Origin: Treponema sp.
GTDB lineage: Bacteria > Spirochaetota > Spirochaetia > Treponematales > Breznakiellaceae
DNA: 64,000 nucleotides
Assembly (NCBI GenBank): GCA_031267685.1
Contig: JAIRYV010000009.1
Span: forward strand, 31,959-95,958
Direction: 5' to 3'
Notes under the pieces: generated by a model
What the model was told of the DNA's origin: nothing
Database searches by the model: none
What the model saw: the letters and a program-made list of their open reading frames with translations, nothing else
Position numbers and translations under genes: made by a program
Part shown: one piece after another, positions 34,712 through 42,842 of the stretch
Position numbering within the stretch: the stretch's first letter is position 1
How the letters are laid out: every line of letters starts with the position of its first letter

Positions 34712-35785
34712 GTGAGTGGGAGAAAAAACATTGACGCGGCAAAGATCGCGCAACTTGCGGGTGTATCCCGCGCTACTGTCAGCAGGGTAGTCAATAACTA
34801 TGCCTTTGTAAAACCAGCAACCCGAAAACGGGTACTTGAGGTGATTGAATGTTACGCATACTCACCCAACTTTTCCGCCCAGATACTCGCGGGCAAGCGT
34901 TCAAAGACTATTGGTCTGTTTCATCTTATGGATGAACGGATCGAACCGCATAGTCGCCTTGAAGATACGCATATCAACTTCATGACTGAGCAGATCATCA
35001 ACACCGCCACTCTGGGCGGCTCTTATACGCTGGTGTATCAGGTCTGCGATGTTAATGGACCAAATGAAAAGAAAAAGATACGGAATATGTTTAACCAGAA
35101 GCGGATCGATGCTGGTATCTTTGTGGGATTCCCCAATTCCTGTGAACTAATAGAAGAACTTATCGCCCGTGGCTTTGTAATCGGCGTGTTCAACCAACAC
35201 CTCCCCGATAAAACCGATCCAAACCGCATTGTAGTGCGCCTTGACTATAGCGGCATTGCAACAAGCGTGGACTATGCAGTGAGTCTGGGGCATGAACGTA
35301 TCATGTTCATCGGTATTGACATGCTTAACCTCGTGGGACTGGATGTATTCCACATCTTTTCAGAAGCAATGGCAAAGCATGGTCTCCCCTTACACCCTGA
35401 CAGTATACTATGCGCACAGGCGCTCGCTCGAACCCCCGCAGCTGAGACTTTCTCCGCTTTCATGAAAACACGGGCGCCGGATCAACCGCTGCCCACCTGT
35501 ATCATCTGTGGTAATGACATCATAGCTTTTGGCGTGATTGACGCGCTCCGGAACTATGGCTTGGACTTGCCCCGTGATGTGGCTATCATCGGGTCCGATG
35601 ATATACTCGTCAGCCAGTACTTCACCCCGCCGCTTACCTCTATGCGTTACGACTTTGATGACATGATGAAAACACTCACCCTAAAAGTGCTGGAATGCGT
35701 TGAGAAGCCACTGACAACTCAGTTTATCAAAACCTATTCAGGGGAAATCGTTATCCGCGAGTCCTGTCGGACTCGTTTACAGTAG
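34712..35785 (+). CDS. LacI-family transcriptional regulator
   Basis: The 357-residue protein starts at GTG. Residues ~8-30 are the LacI helix-turn-helix (IAQLAGVSRATVSRVVNNY), followed by the hinge (SAQILAGKRSKTIGLF) and a periplasmic-binding-like sensor domain ending in LPRDVAIIGSDDILVSQYF...PPLTSMRYDF. It should bind a sugar or sugar-acid signal and control the transketolase/dehydrogenase operon upstream, and perhaps the galactanase genes. A strong promoter and a matched inverted repeat in its leader indicate self-control. Confidence 0.95.
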   Translation: MSGRKNIDAAKIAQLAGVSRATVSRVVNNYAFVKPATRKRVLEVIECYAYSPNFSAQILAGKRSKTIGLFHLMDERIEPHSRLEDTHINFMTEQIINTATLGGSYTLVYQVCDVNGPNEKKKIRNMFNQKRIDAGIFVGFPNSCELIEELIARGFVIGVFNQHLPDKTDPNRIVVRLDYSGIATSVDYAVSLGHERIMFIGIDMLNLVGLDVFHIFSEAMAKHGLPLHPDSILCAQALARTPAAETFSAFMKTRAPDQPLPTCIICGNDIIAFGVIDALRNYGLDLPRDVAIIGSDDILVSQYFTPPLTSMRYDFDDMMKTLTLKVLECVEKPLTTQFIKTYSGEIVIRESCRTRLQ

Positions 35786-35866
35786 GAGTGAATGATCTTT
35801 CACTCACATACAATGCAAATCAAGGGGGATATGGTACACCATATCTCCGTATAAATAGGAGTTTTT

Positions 35867-36331
35867 ATGGCAGGTATTATTGGAACAGATCAGGTTACCC
35901 AAGTAGCCCTGATTGTACGCGACATTGAGGCGACCAAGCGTAAGTTCGCCGCGTTTCTGGGCGTGCCGCCGCCGCCGCACGCTGACGGCGGTAAGTACGA
36001 GATCACGCAAACCACCGTTGAGGGTAAGCCCGCGCCTGACGCTAACTGTTTACTGGCGTTCTTCAACGTTGGACCCCATCTGGCCATTGAGCTGATTCAG
36101 CCCAACGGCGTGAAAAGCACGTGGCAGGATTTTCTGGACAAACACGGCGAAGGTATACATCACATTGCCTTTAATGTTGAGGGCATGGACAGCAAAGTCA
36201 TTGCGTGTGAAAACGCCGGCTATCCACTGGTTCAGCGCGGCAAGTACGGCGACGGCAGCGGCGAATATGCCTACCTTGACGCCACAAATGACCTCAAGTG
36301 CGTCATTGAACTGCTTGAAAACTACAAATAG
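35867..36331 (+). CDS. VOC-family (glyoxalase/epimerase-like) protein
   Basis: The 154-residue protein is a vicinal-oxygen-chelate fold protein with two beta-alpha-beta-beta-beta units: QVALIVRDIEATKRKFAAFLG and GEGIHHIAFNVEGM, plus the last metal-ligand region ending CVIELLE. The HHIAF pattern resembles methylmalonyl-CoA epimerase, but sugar or dicarbonyl substrates are equally possible. A promoter-proximal palindrome (GATATGG/CCATATC) and AGGAG lie upstream. It follows the LacI-family gene and may belong to the same pathway. Confidence 0.88.
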   Translation: MAGIIGTDQVTQVALIVRDIEATKRKFAAFLGVPPPPHADGGKYEITQTTVEGKPAPDANCLLAFFNVGPHLAIELIQPNGVKSTWQDFLDKHGEGIHHIAFNVEGMDSKVIACENAGYPLVQRGKYGDGSGEYAYLDATNDLKCVIELLENYK

Positions 36332-36333
36332 CA

Positions 36334-36349
36334 GGGGGGATTAACCCCC
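36334..36349. terminator. G/C hairpin between convergent genes
   Basis: GGGGG, ATTAA loop, CCCCC: a short very stable hairpin between the VOC gene (+) and alr (-). Confidence 0.5.
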
Positions 36350-36388
36350 ACTGAGGTCATTGGATTGCATTCAATACGGCCGTGCGGC

Positions 36389-37501
36389 TTAAAACAAAGA
36401 AGTATACACACGCGGCACGCGCTTGTTGATGTTGCAGGTTATTTCATAAGGAATAGTACCCAGTTTGACGGCAATGTCAGCAGCGCTTTGTGCATTGCCG
36501 CCAAAAATCGTTACCTCATCCCAGCGCCGTATGTCAGTATCATTGCCCAGATCGATCATACACTGATCCATGCAGATGCGGCCTGCCAGCGGATACAAGC
36601 AGCGGCGGATGTACACCGAAAAGTTGCCGCTTAAACCACGCGGCAGGCCATCGCCATACCCCACCGGAATAGTGGCAATCCGTGTATCCTCCGAGGCAAT
36701 CCACGTCCTGCCGTAGGAAAGCGCCTCACCCCGCCTCACGGTCTTAATCAGGACAATCCGCGTAACCAGCTCCATAACCGGGTTCACGGTGATGGAAGGA
36801 TGCTCGACCGGCGAATAGCCATACAGAAGTATGCCGGGCCTCACCATGTCAAAATAGGCGTCCTCATGTAAAAGTATAGCGCCAGAGTTCGCCGCGTGAA
36901 CAATACCCGGATCAACGCCCCTCGCCCTGATGCTTTCGATGGATTGGGTGAAAATACGGACCTGCTTTTTCGTATAATCACTATCTTCTGGCATTCTGGA
37001 ATCAGCGACCGACAGGTGCGTAGCTGTACCAGCATACACCAGGGACCGGAACGACGCAATATGCACGGCAAGCGCAGATGCAGCTTCGGGACGACAACCA
37101 ACGCGCCCCATGCCTGTATCGATTTTGAGATGTACAGCCAGCTTTTCCCCGATCTGTTCAGCCGCACGCGCTGCTTCTTTCACCATGTCTTCATCGCCCA
37201 GAAGCAGACTGAGGCGCAGGCGCGCTGCGTCCGCTAGTTCCTCCGGCAAAGGAAGCGAAAGTACGAGAATAGGCGCCCTGATACCCGCAGCCCGAAGGTC
37301 CACGCCTTCGTCCACAGTGGCCACCGCAAGATAGCGCGCCCCCGCGTCAATAGCCGCCCTCGCCACTGGCACAGCTCCGTGACCATACGCATCCGCTTTC
37401 ACTGGCACACAAATAAGCGGCGCTCGCCCTATCTTTTCCCGAATACGTTTCACGTTCTCGCAAAACCGGTCTATATGAATAATTGCCCTTGTTGCTCTCA
37501 T
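36389..37501 (-). CDS. alr: Alanine racemase
   Basis: The 370-residue PLP enzyme makes D-alanine for the cell wall. The PLP lysine is K35 in VPVKADAYGHGAVPVARA, and the C-terminal half has the catalytic region AGRICMDQCMIDLGND and GYGDGLPRGLSG. Its length is typical. It starts with ATG (MRATRAIIHIDRF). It is a single-gene unit converging on the VOC gene. Confidence 0.96.
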   Translation of the reverse strand: MRATRAIIHIDRFCENVKRIREKIGRAPLICVPVKADAYGHGAVPVARAAIDAGARYLAVATVDEGVDLRAAGIRAPILVLSLPLPEELADAARLRLSLLLGDEDMVKEAARAAEQIGEKLAVHLKIDTGMGRVGCRPEAASALAVHIASFRSLVYAGTATHLSVADSRMPEDSDYTKKQVRIFTQSIESIRARGVDPGIVHAANSGAILLHEDAYFDMVRPGILLYGYSPVEHPSITVNPVMELVTRIVLIKTVRRGEALSYGRTWIASEDTRIATIPVGYGDGLPRGLSGNFSVYIRRCLYPLAGRICMDQCMIDLGNDTDIRRWDEVTIFGGNAQSAADIAVKLGTIPYEITCNINKRVPRVYTSLF

Positions 37502-37633
37502 AGTTTGAATAGTAACCTAAAAACAGTCTTCTTGGAAATCCATTCGGACATTCACCACAGCAGCGAACCCGCCAACATATGCGCCGCGCCCGGTTCCACA
37601 AAGCGCCGGGATATGGACAACACGCCGCACCTT

Positions 37634-38476
37634 TTACAGGTTAATTATTATACCAAATGAATGAGGTGTTACATACCAAGTTAATTTATTATTATCAGAA
37701 TCAGTATCCAGCAACTTCCTATAACTTTTCCCAACGGTTTTCCCTATTGCATAACCTATCAATGCTCCGGCAAGCACTTCAGATGCCCAATGAACACTTA
37801 CGGATTTTCCCAAACCAATAAGCGCCGCATACGTATACACGCCTATCTTTAACGGAAGATTGTCGTGATATAATTCCGCAATAGTCGCCGCTGCCGAGAA
37901 AGCGTTTGCTGTATGACCGCTTGGCCACCCGCCTATACAATTCATATTAAACCAGTTAAATTCACCGCTAAAATCATCTGTCCGGGAAGTTCTCGTATGA
38001 TCAGCCCTATTTATAATTCCAGGCAAAGCTCTCCCGGTACTCATTTTCAAAATTGATTGTATACTAAAGGTTAAAATAAATGATTGAGCTAAAGCCAATC
38101 CAGTAATTTGTAGTTTTTCATTTTTTATTGAACGTCCTATAATATAAGCAGTTATTGGCACAAGTCCGGGAATAACATACCCGATATATAAGCCGGGAAT
38201 CCCAGAATGGGAAATCCAGTTGTTTTCATACGCGATATTCCGCCATTTCCAGTCAATTCCTGTTTCAATAAAAGCCCATGTTCCCAGTCCCGCTCCAATG
38301 AAATTGAGTCCATAATTGTAGGTTACGGAATGGAGTACATTCCAGCCGATAGTATGAAATAGCATTGATAGAGGCACTGTTCCCTGTTGTGTTTCATTGT
38401 CTTGCTCAATTTCCTGTCCATAGGTATATATACATAAAAAACATGAAAGTAGTATCATCAGCACGATTTTTTTCAT
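37634..38476 (-). CDS. PAP2-family phosphatase, membrane-bound
   Basis: The 280-residue protein has a signal peptide (MKKIVLMILLSCFLCIYTYG) and about five helices. The PAP2 motifs are recognisable: KMSTGRALPG (a variant of motif 1), GGWPSGHTANAFS (motif 2) and SVHWASEVLAG (motif 3, where the usual Asp is Glu). Such enzymes remove phosphate from lipids such as undecaprenyl pyrophosphate or phosphatidate. The ATG is preceded by GATGAG. Base composition is more AT-rich than the flanks, as in the next gene. Confidence 0.88.
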   Translation of the reverse strand: MKKIVLMILLSCFLCIYTYGQEIEQDNETQQGTVPLSMLFHTIGWNVLHSVTYNYGLNFIGAGLGTWAFIETGIDWKWRNIAYENNWISHSGIPGLYIGYVIPGLVPITAYIIGRSIKNEKLQITGLALAQSFILTFSIQSILKMSTGRALPGIINRADHTRTSRTDDFSGEFNWFNMNCIGGWPSGHTANAFSAAATIAELYHDNLPLKIGVYTYAALIGLGKSVSVHWASEVLAGALIGYAIGKTVGKSYRKLLDTDSDNNKLTWYVTPHSFGIIINL

Positions 38477-38521
38477 TAACTCATCCTATCATGACTGCAC
38501 GTCTGCCGTCATTTCCACCTT

Positions 38522-39058
38522 TTATATATCTTCTGCTGTCCTTATTGTTATATTTCCAAAAACCGCCTTTCCAATTATATACAATTCTGACAATTCCTCT
38601 CCTTCCTTGTTTATTTCGTTTGGCGCAAATATTCCCGCAAATATTGTTTCTGTTTTATTTATTATTTTTATTTTCCGAGAAACCACTATTTCCGTTAATC
38701 CAAAAATTGAATTTACATTCAATACCGTTCTTCCCTTTGGCAAATTTTTTACTATTATCCTCGTTGCTCCCAATAAACTGGTAAATTTCCCGCCATTCCC
38801 ATTTATTGGTTCTAAATCTGTTGTTCTCCATGAGAATAGTGATACATGTTTCTCTTTTGTTTTTGGTACTATTATTTCATAATGTTCATTATTGTTTTCC
38901 TGTATACCTTTTTCAATTATACTTATTTCATTTTTTGTTTCTATTTTATTTATATATTCCAGCATCCGTTCATATTCTTCCATGCTTATTATATTTTTGG
39001 AATACTGTTCTGATAATTTCTTAGTCAAATTGTCTCTTTCTTCATCTATATTCAGCAT
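38522..39058 (-). CDS. LiaF-like protein with N-terminal helical and C-terminal beta domain
   Basis: From the ATG at 39058 (GGAGG six bases before it; the ATG at 39070 overlaps that site) the product is 178 residues. The N-terminal ~60 residues are charged and helical, like the DUF1707/short C-terminal-type oligomerisation parts; the C-terminal ~110 form a beta-solenoid pattern (LLGATRIIVKNLPKG, SIFGLTEIVVSRK, IFAGIF, VFGNITIRT) typical of LiaF/DUF2154 cell-envelope stress proteins. No membrane segments are present. The sequence is notably AT-rich. Confidence 0.7.
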   Translation of the reverse strand: MLNIDEERDNLTKKLSEQYSKNIISMEEYERMLEYINKIETKNEISIIEKGIQENNNEHYEIIVPKTKEKHVSLFSWRTTDLEPINGNGGKFTSLLGATRIIVKNLPKGRTVLNVNSIFGLTEIVVSRKIKIINKTETIFAGIFAPNEINKEGEELSELYIIGKAVFGNITIRTAEDI

Positions 39059-39246
39059 ATAAACCTCCATTGATATAACGCGGCGCTCATATCATCAAAG
39101 CCTCCCGTTTTTTACGCAAAACACAACATGCGTATCACTCTATATCCTTACCCATACAGTATCGGAATCCCAGACCGTAACTTGAGCGGTTTCAGATTGA
39201 AACTATGTTCAATCATTGCAGCTTCTCTGACCAGCACTTTGCAGAT

Positions 39247-39497
39247 GTTTCTGTAGATAGAAAGTTTTTGTCTCTAGGCAGGCGATGATTGTCTGGAGAC
39301 AGGTGATGGTTGTCTCTAGACAGGTAGTGATTGTCTCTAGACAGGAAGCGGTTGTCTCTAGACAGGTGATGATTGTCTATAGACAGACGGTGATTGTCTG
39401 TAGACAAGAAACGGTTGTCTCTAGACAGAAAGTTTTTGTCTACAGACAAAAAGAAATTGTCTACAGACAGGAAACGATTGTCTAGAGACAGACGGCG
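39247..39497. repeat. Tandem array, 21-bp period, about 12 units, TGTCT-NN-AGACA palindromes
   Basis: Nearly every unit carries TGTCT-NN-AGACA; the arms are constant while the two central bases vary (CT, GG, AT, GT, AC, AG), and a 9-bp spacer of varied sequence separates cores (e.g. GGTGATGAT, GGAAGCGGT). The first two units are degenerate. The array is followed by a broken reading frame and by an 18-bp related palindrome at 39796-39813. Confidence 0.95.
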
Positions 39498-39505
39498 CCG
39501 AGTAG

Positions 39506-39748
39506 GGCAACGAAGTTGTCGAGCTATGCGAAAGAGAACCTGCTCCGAAGCATTTGCTGATAGCGCTGAACCGTAAGCTGTCCAGTATCACCCATGAATT
39601 GGGGAAAGGCATGGACAATGGGATGGATAATCTGATAGTTGCCGAGTCTGGGCGCTTCGAACCTCGGATGAAGCAACGCCCGCACTTCACCATGACCGAT
39701 GAAGCGTGGCATGGTGTCAAGGTCAAACTGGATGAGGAACAGGTATAA
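39506..39748 (+). pseudogene. 5'-truncated unknown gene
   Basis: An open frame of 80 codons starts straight after a TAG at 39503, adjacent to the repeat array, and runs to TAA at 39746. It reads as real protein (NEVVELCEREPAPKHLLIAL, later KGMDNGMDNLIVAE, HFTMTDEAWHGVKVKLDEEQ), but has no ATG until an internal one at 39610 preceded by GGGGAAAGG. The N-terminal part seems to have been lost where the array now stands. The family is not recognised. Confidence 0.45.
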
Positions 39749-39769
39749 ACTCACCAGATCAGAGTGATT

Positions 39770-39823
39770 TTCTTGCTCAATGTCTTAGGAGAGATGTGTC
39801 TCTCTAGAGACACTGAGCAAGAA
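39770..39823 (+). promoter_or_regulatory. Hairpin upstream of the cysteine desulfurase gene
   Basis: TTCTTGCTCA (39770-39779) pairs with TGAGCAAGAA (39814-39823); inside lies the 18-bp palindrome GTGTCTCTCTAGAGACAC (39796-39813), whose arms echo the TGTCT/AGACA core of the array 300 bp upstream. It ends seven bases before the -10 box. Confidence 0.55.
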
Positions 39824-39829
39824 GATTGC

Positions 39830-39835
39830 TAGAAT
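39830..39835 (+). promoter_or_regulatory. -10 box six bases before the cysteine desulfurase ATG
   Basis: TAGAAT followed by GTATCT and the ATG at 39842; no ribosome-binding site. The -35 region is inside the upstream hairpin and poor. Confidence 0.4.
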
Positions 39836-39841
39836 GTATCT

Positions 39842-41008
39842 ATGAAAAACCTTATAGTTGAAAAACGCGCCTATTTTGACTGGGCTGCAACCGCGCTGCC
39901 GGATGAGTCTGTGCTTGAGGAAAAAGTCCCGTTTGCTAATCCATCATCGCTCCATAGTGAGGGACGCGCCGCCCGTGCGGCACTGGAAAACGCCCGCGAG
40001 CGCTGCGCTGCGATTCTGAGGGTAAGTGCGAAAACTATCTATTTTACCTCTGGGGGAACCGAGTCAAACGCGATCGTGCTTCATAGCGCTTTGGTTCGCG
40101 GGAGTACGGGACCCATCCTAGTGTCTACGGTGGAGCATCCTTCGATACGAGAGAACTGCCGGGCGCTTGAGCGACTGGGGAAGCAGACTGGCGCGGTGAG
40201 CGTGGAAAAAGACGGACGGCTTACACCAGTAACGCTGACTAAGGCGCTCGACAAGTATCCTGACGTGCGGGTGGCGGCGCTTATGGCGCTTAACAATGAA
40301 ACTGGCGCGGTGATGGACATCGAGGGCCTTGTGCGTTGTATTCGGGCGCGGGAAAGAGCGCCGGTACATATACACAGCGATCTGGTTCAGGCCATTGGCA
40401 AGGTTCCGGTGAGTCTGAGTGCTTGGGATGTGGATTCAGGGTCTATAAGCGCCCACAAACTGGGTGGGCCTCGGGGCATTGGCCTTCTCTACCTGCGTAA
40501 ACGGTTGGATACGCTTTATGTGGGTGGGGGGCAGGAACGCGGTGTGAGGCCAGGAACCGAGAATACGGCGGGGGCGCTTGCCCTTGCCGCGTGTCTTGAG
40601 CGTTACGCGGGGCCTGACATGGTGCTGACTGAACATGCTGCGGCATGTGTGCGCTGCGCCCGTTTAATAAACGGCCTTCTTGCCATACCCGGCACTGCTC
40701 TTATTCCGACGGATCGGGCTGCGACTGACGAGCGTTTTTCTCCGTATATCCTTCAGGTTGCGTTTCGGAACATACCGGGCGAAGTGATGGTTCGTGCGCT
40801 TGATGATGCGGGTTTTGCGGTTTCGACTGGTTCAGCGTGCTCGTCTGCTGGGCATGAGCGCCCAGTGCTTGCTGCGATGGGTTTGGATCAGCGGACACGT
40901 CTTGAGGGAATTCGCATTTCTCAGGGGTATTCGACTACTATGGAAGAAATCGAGCGCCTGCTTGAGGCGATACAACAAATATGTGATCTTTTAGGGGGAA
41001 TAGTATGA
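39842..41008 (+). CDS. Cysteine desulfurase, NifS/IscS family
   Basis: The 388-residue PLP enzyme frees sulfur from cysteine. The PLP lysine is K206 in SISAHKLGGPRGIGLLY, and the persulfide cysteine is C333 in STGSACSSAGHERP; FTSGGTESNA and ALNNETGA are further family marks. Its stop overlaps the thiI start (ATGA), so it is very likely the sulfur donor for tRNA 4-thiouridine. No iscU or other Fe-S genes are near. It appears to be leaderless, behind a long hairpin. Confidence 0.95.
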   Translation: MKNLIVEKRAYFDWAATALPDESVLEEKVPFANPSSLHSEGRAARAALENARERCAAILRVSAKTIYFTSGGTESNAIVLHSALVRGSTGPILVSTVEHPSIRENCRALERLGKQTGAVSVEKDGRLTPVTLTKALDKYPDVRVAALMALNNETGAVMDIEGLVRCIRARERAPVHIHSDLVQAIGKVPVSLSAWDVDSGSISAHKLGGPRGIGLLYLRKRLDTLYVGGGQERGVRPGTENTAGALALAACLERYAGPDMVLTEHAAACVRCARLINGLLAIPGTALIPTDRAATDERFSPYILQVAFRNIPGEVMVRALDDAGFAVSTGSACSSAGHERPVLAAMGLDQRTRLEGIRISQGYSTTMEEIERLLEAIQQICDLLGGIV

Positions 41009-42159
41009 CGAGTTATCTTTTAAAGCCGGGTGAGCTTGCCCTCAAGGGTGAGAACCGGAAAATGTTTGAGTATATTCTCAAACAAAACCTTAAGAGTATG
41101 ATTCGGGGGACTGGCGCTGTGGTGGAACGTACTCACGGGCGGTTTTTTGTGCGCTGCGATGGGGATGCTGAAGTGCGTGTTGAGGATGCGCTTGCGCATC
41201 TTTTTGGGATTGCGGGTTGGGCAAAAACGCAAACCTGTGAAAAGACGGTGGATGCAATACTGGCGGCCTGTGTGGAGGAAGCCAAGTTGTTAGTTTTGCA
41301 CGGAATGCGAACTTTTAAAATTGAGGCGCGAAGAACCGACAAAAGTTTTCCACTGGACTCTTATGGCATCATGCGTCTTGCGGGCGCGGCGGTATTGGAG
41401 GCGGTAGACGGTTTATGTGTTGATGTTCATCACCCTCAAGCGTTTATTGAGGTTGAAATCCGCGAGAAGGCGTATGTATTTGGCGCGGCTCATGATGGCG
41501 CTCGGGGGCTTCCTGTAGGAAGTGCTGGCAAAGGTATGTTGCTGCTTTCAGGCGGCATTGATTCGCCTGTGGCTGGCTGGCTTATGGGCTCACGCGGGCT
41601 GCGTCTGGACGCTGTGTATTTCCACGCCTATCCCTACACTTCCGACGAAGCCCGTCAGAAGGTTATCACCTTGAGCAAAATCATCAGTCGCTATACCCTG
41701 GGGCTTATGCTGCACATTGTGAGTTTCACCGGTGTTGAACAGCGGATTAAGGCGCATGCGCCGGAGCCATGGCTTACGGTGTTATTGCGTATGGCAATGA
41801 TGGAGTGTGCGGAAGCTATTGCATGGAAGCGAGGCTGTAAAAGTCTTATCACTGGCGAGAGTCTTTCGCAAGTGGCGAGTCAGACGATGGAAAATATCGC
41901 CTGTACCCAGAGTCGGACGCGTCTGCCGATTTTCCGGCCACTCATTGGCATGGACAAGGAGCGCATTGTTAGTATCGGGGAGAAGATCGGTACTTATGAA
42001 ATCTCGATTCTGCCGTATGAGGACTGCTGTGTACTGTTCAGTCCGCCTCATCCCATACTGCGTGGTGATGTGGATGAGGCAAAGCAGCGTTATGAGGCAC
42101 TGGAACTGAGCGCCTTACTAGAGGAAGCCATTGCAACAAGCGAGATACAGTGTTGTTAG
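41005..42159 (+). CDS. thiI: tRNA 4-thiouridine synthase ThiI
   Basis: The 384-residue enzyme has an N-terminal ferredoxin-like and THUMP region (about 1-165) that binds tRNA and a C-terminal PP-loop ATPase (LLSGGIDSPVAGWLMGSRG near 177) that adenylates U8. The C-terminal rhodanese domain of enterobacterial ThiI is missing, as in many bacteria where the dedicated cysteine desulfurase delivers sulfur directly; that desulfurase is the overlapping gene upstream. ITGESLSQVASQTMEN is a further ThiI mark. Confidence 0.96.
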   Translation: MTSYLLKPGELALKGENRKMFEYILKQNLKSMIRGTGAVVERTHGRFFVRCDGDAEVRVEDALAHLFGIAGWAKTQTCEKTVDAILAACVEEAKLLVLHGMRTFKIEARRTDKSFPLDSYGIMRLAGAAVLEAVDGLCVDVHHPQAFIEVEIREKAYVFGAAHDGARGLPVGSAGKGMLLLSGGIDSPVAGWLMGSRGLRLDAVYFHAYPYTSDEARQKVITLSKIISRYTLGLMLHIVSFTGVEQRIKAHAPEPWLTVLLRMAMMECAEAIAWKRGCKSLITGESLSQVASQTMENIACTQSRTRLPIFRPLIGMDKERIVSIGEKIGTYEISILPYEDCCVLFSPPHPILRGDVDEAKQRYEALELSALLEEAIATSEIQCC

Positions 42160-42270
42160 CCATAGATAGGGCCTCATGCGAGCTGTTTGTGAGTTGTTCA
42201 TTGACAAACAAGCGCGTGAGAAAGATGATGATACCCATACAATGCTCGTGGTTGGCGAGTACAATGGATA

Positions 42271-42348
42271 TTGACATATCATAGTGGCTAGGTATACTCG
42301 AATGAGTTCAAGACATGGAACTTTTCCAAAATTTTAGTTTTTGGAAAA
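42271..42348 (+). promoter_or_regulatory. Promoter and leader hairpin of the PNPOx-like gene
   Basis: TTGACA (42271-42276) and TATACT (42293-42298) are 16 bp apart. In the leader, TTTTCCAAAA (42322-42331) and TTTTGGAAAA (42339-42348) form a perfect 10-bp stem before the GGAGG site. The TTCCAAAA core recurs in hairpins at 45385 and 47428. Confidence 0.6.
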
Positions 42349-42375
42349 CTTATTTTATTTAACCGGAGGTATACA

Positions 42376-42771
42376 ATGCAGGAAGTATACGATTTTTTGA
42401 AAAAGTGCGGGGCATATTATTTGGCTACAGTGGATGGCGAAAAACCCCGGGTGCGGCCGTTTGGAACAGTGGATATCTTTGAGGATAAGCTCTATTTTCA
42501 GACGGGCAAGGTGAAAAACGTTTCCAAGCAGATAGGGTTCAATCCACATGTGGAGCTTTGCGCCATGTCTGCTGAGGGCGCCTGGATACGGGTGGAAGCA
42601 ATAGCGGTGGAAGACAGCCGAGTGGAGGCAAAGTGCCATTTGCTGGATGCGTATCCTTCGCTCAAAGAGAGGTACTCTGCGACAGACGATAATACTCAGG
42701 TGTTTTATCTTAAAGACGCCACCGCGAGGATCTATTCCTTTACGGCTGAACCTAAAGAGATACACTTCTGA
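42376..42771 (+). CDS. Pyridoxamine 5'-phosphate oxidase-like flavoprotein
   Basis: The 131-residue protein fits the small split-barrel FMN proteins of the PNPOx-like/NimA group (YYLATVDGEKPRVRPFGTVDIFEDKLYFQTG). Members bind FMN or F420 and reduce diverse compounds; true vitamin B6 oxidase activity is unlikely at this size. GGAGG lies six bases before the ATG. A good promoter and a leader hairpin stand upstream, and the gene is followed by the flavoprotein genes nfnAB, suggesting a redox theme. Confidence 0.9.
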   Translation: MQEVYDFLKKCGAYYLATVDGEKPRVRPFGTVDIFEDKLYFQTGKVKNVSKQIGFNPHVELCAMSAEGAWIRVEAIAVEDSRVEAKCHLLDAYPSLKERYSATDDNTQVFYLKDATARIYSFTAEPKEIHF

Positions 42772-42842
42772 TGTGGTTTATACGCAGCCTGGTGTATGTA
42801 CATCCCTGTTGAAATTATAGTATGGTTTTGGCGGAGGATGCA

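Noticed and set aside
42176..42274. 32-codon frame after thiI (MRAVCELFIDKQAREK...)
   Set aside because: Protein-like wording but only a weak ribosome-binding site and overlap with the promoter of the next gene; kept out for lack of support.
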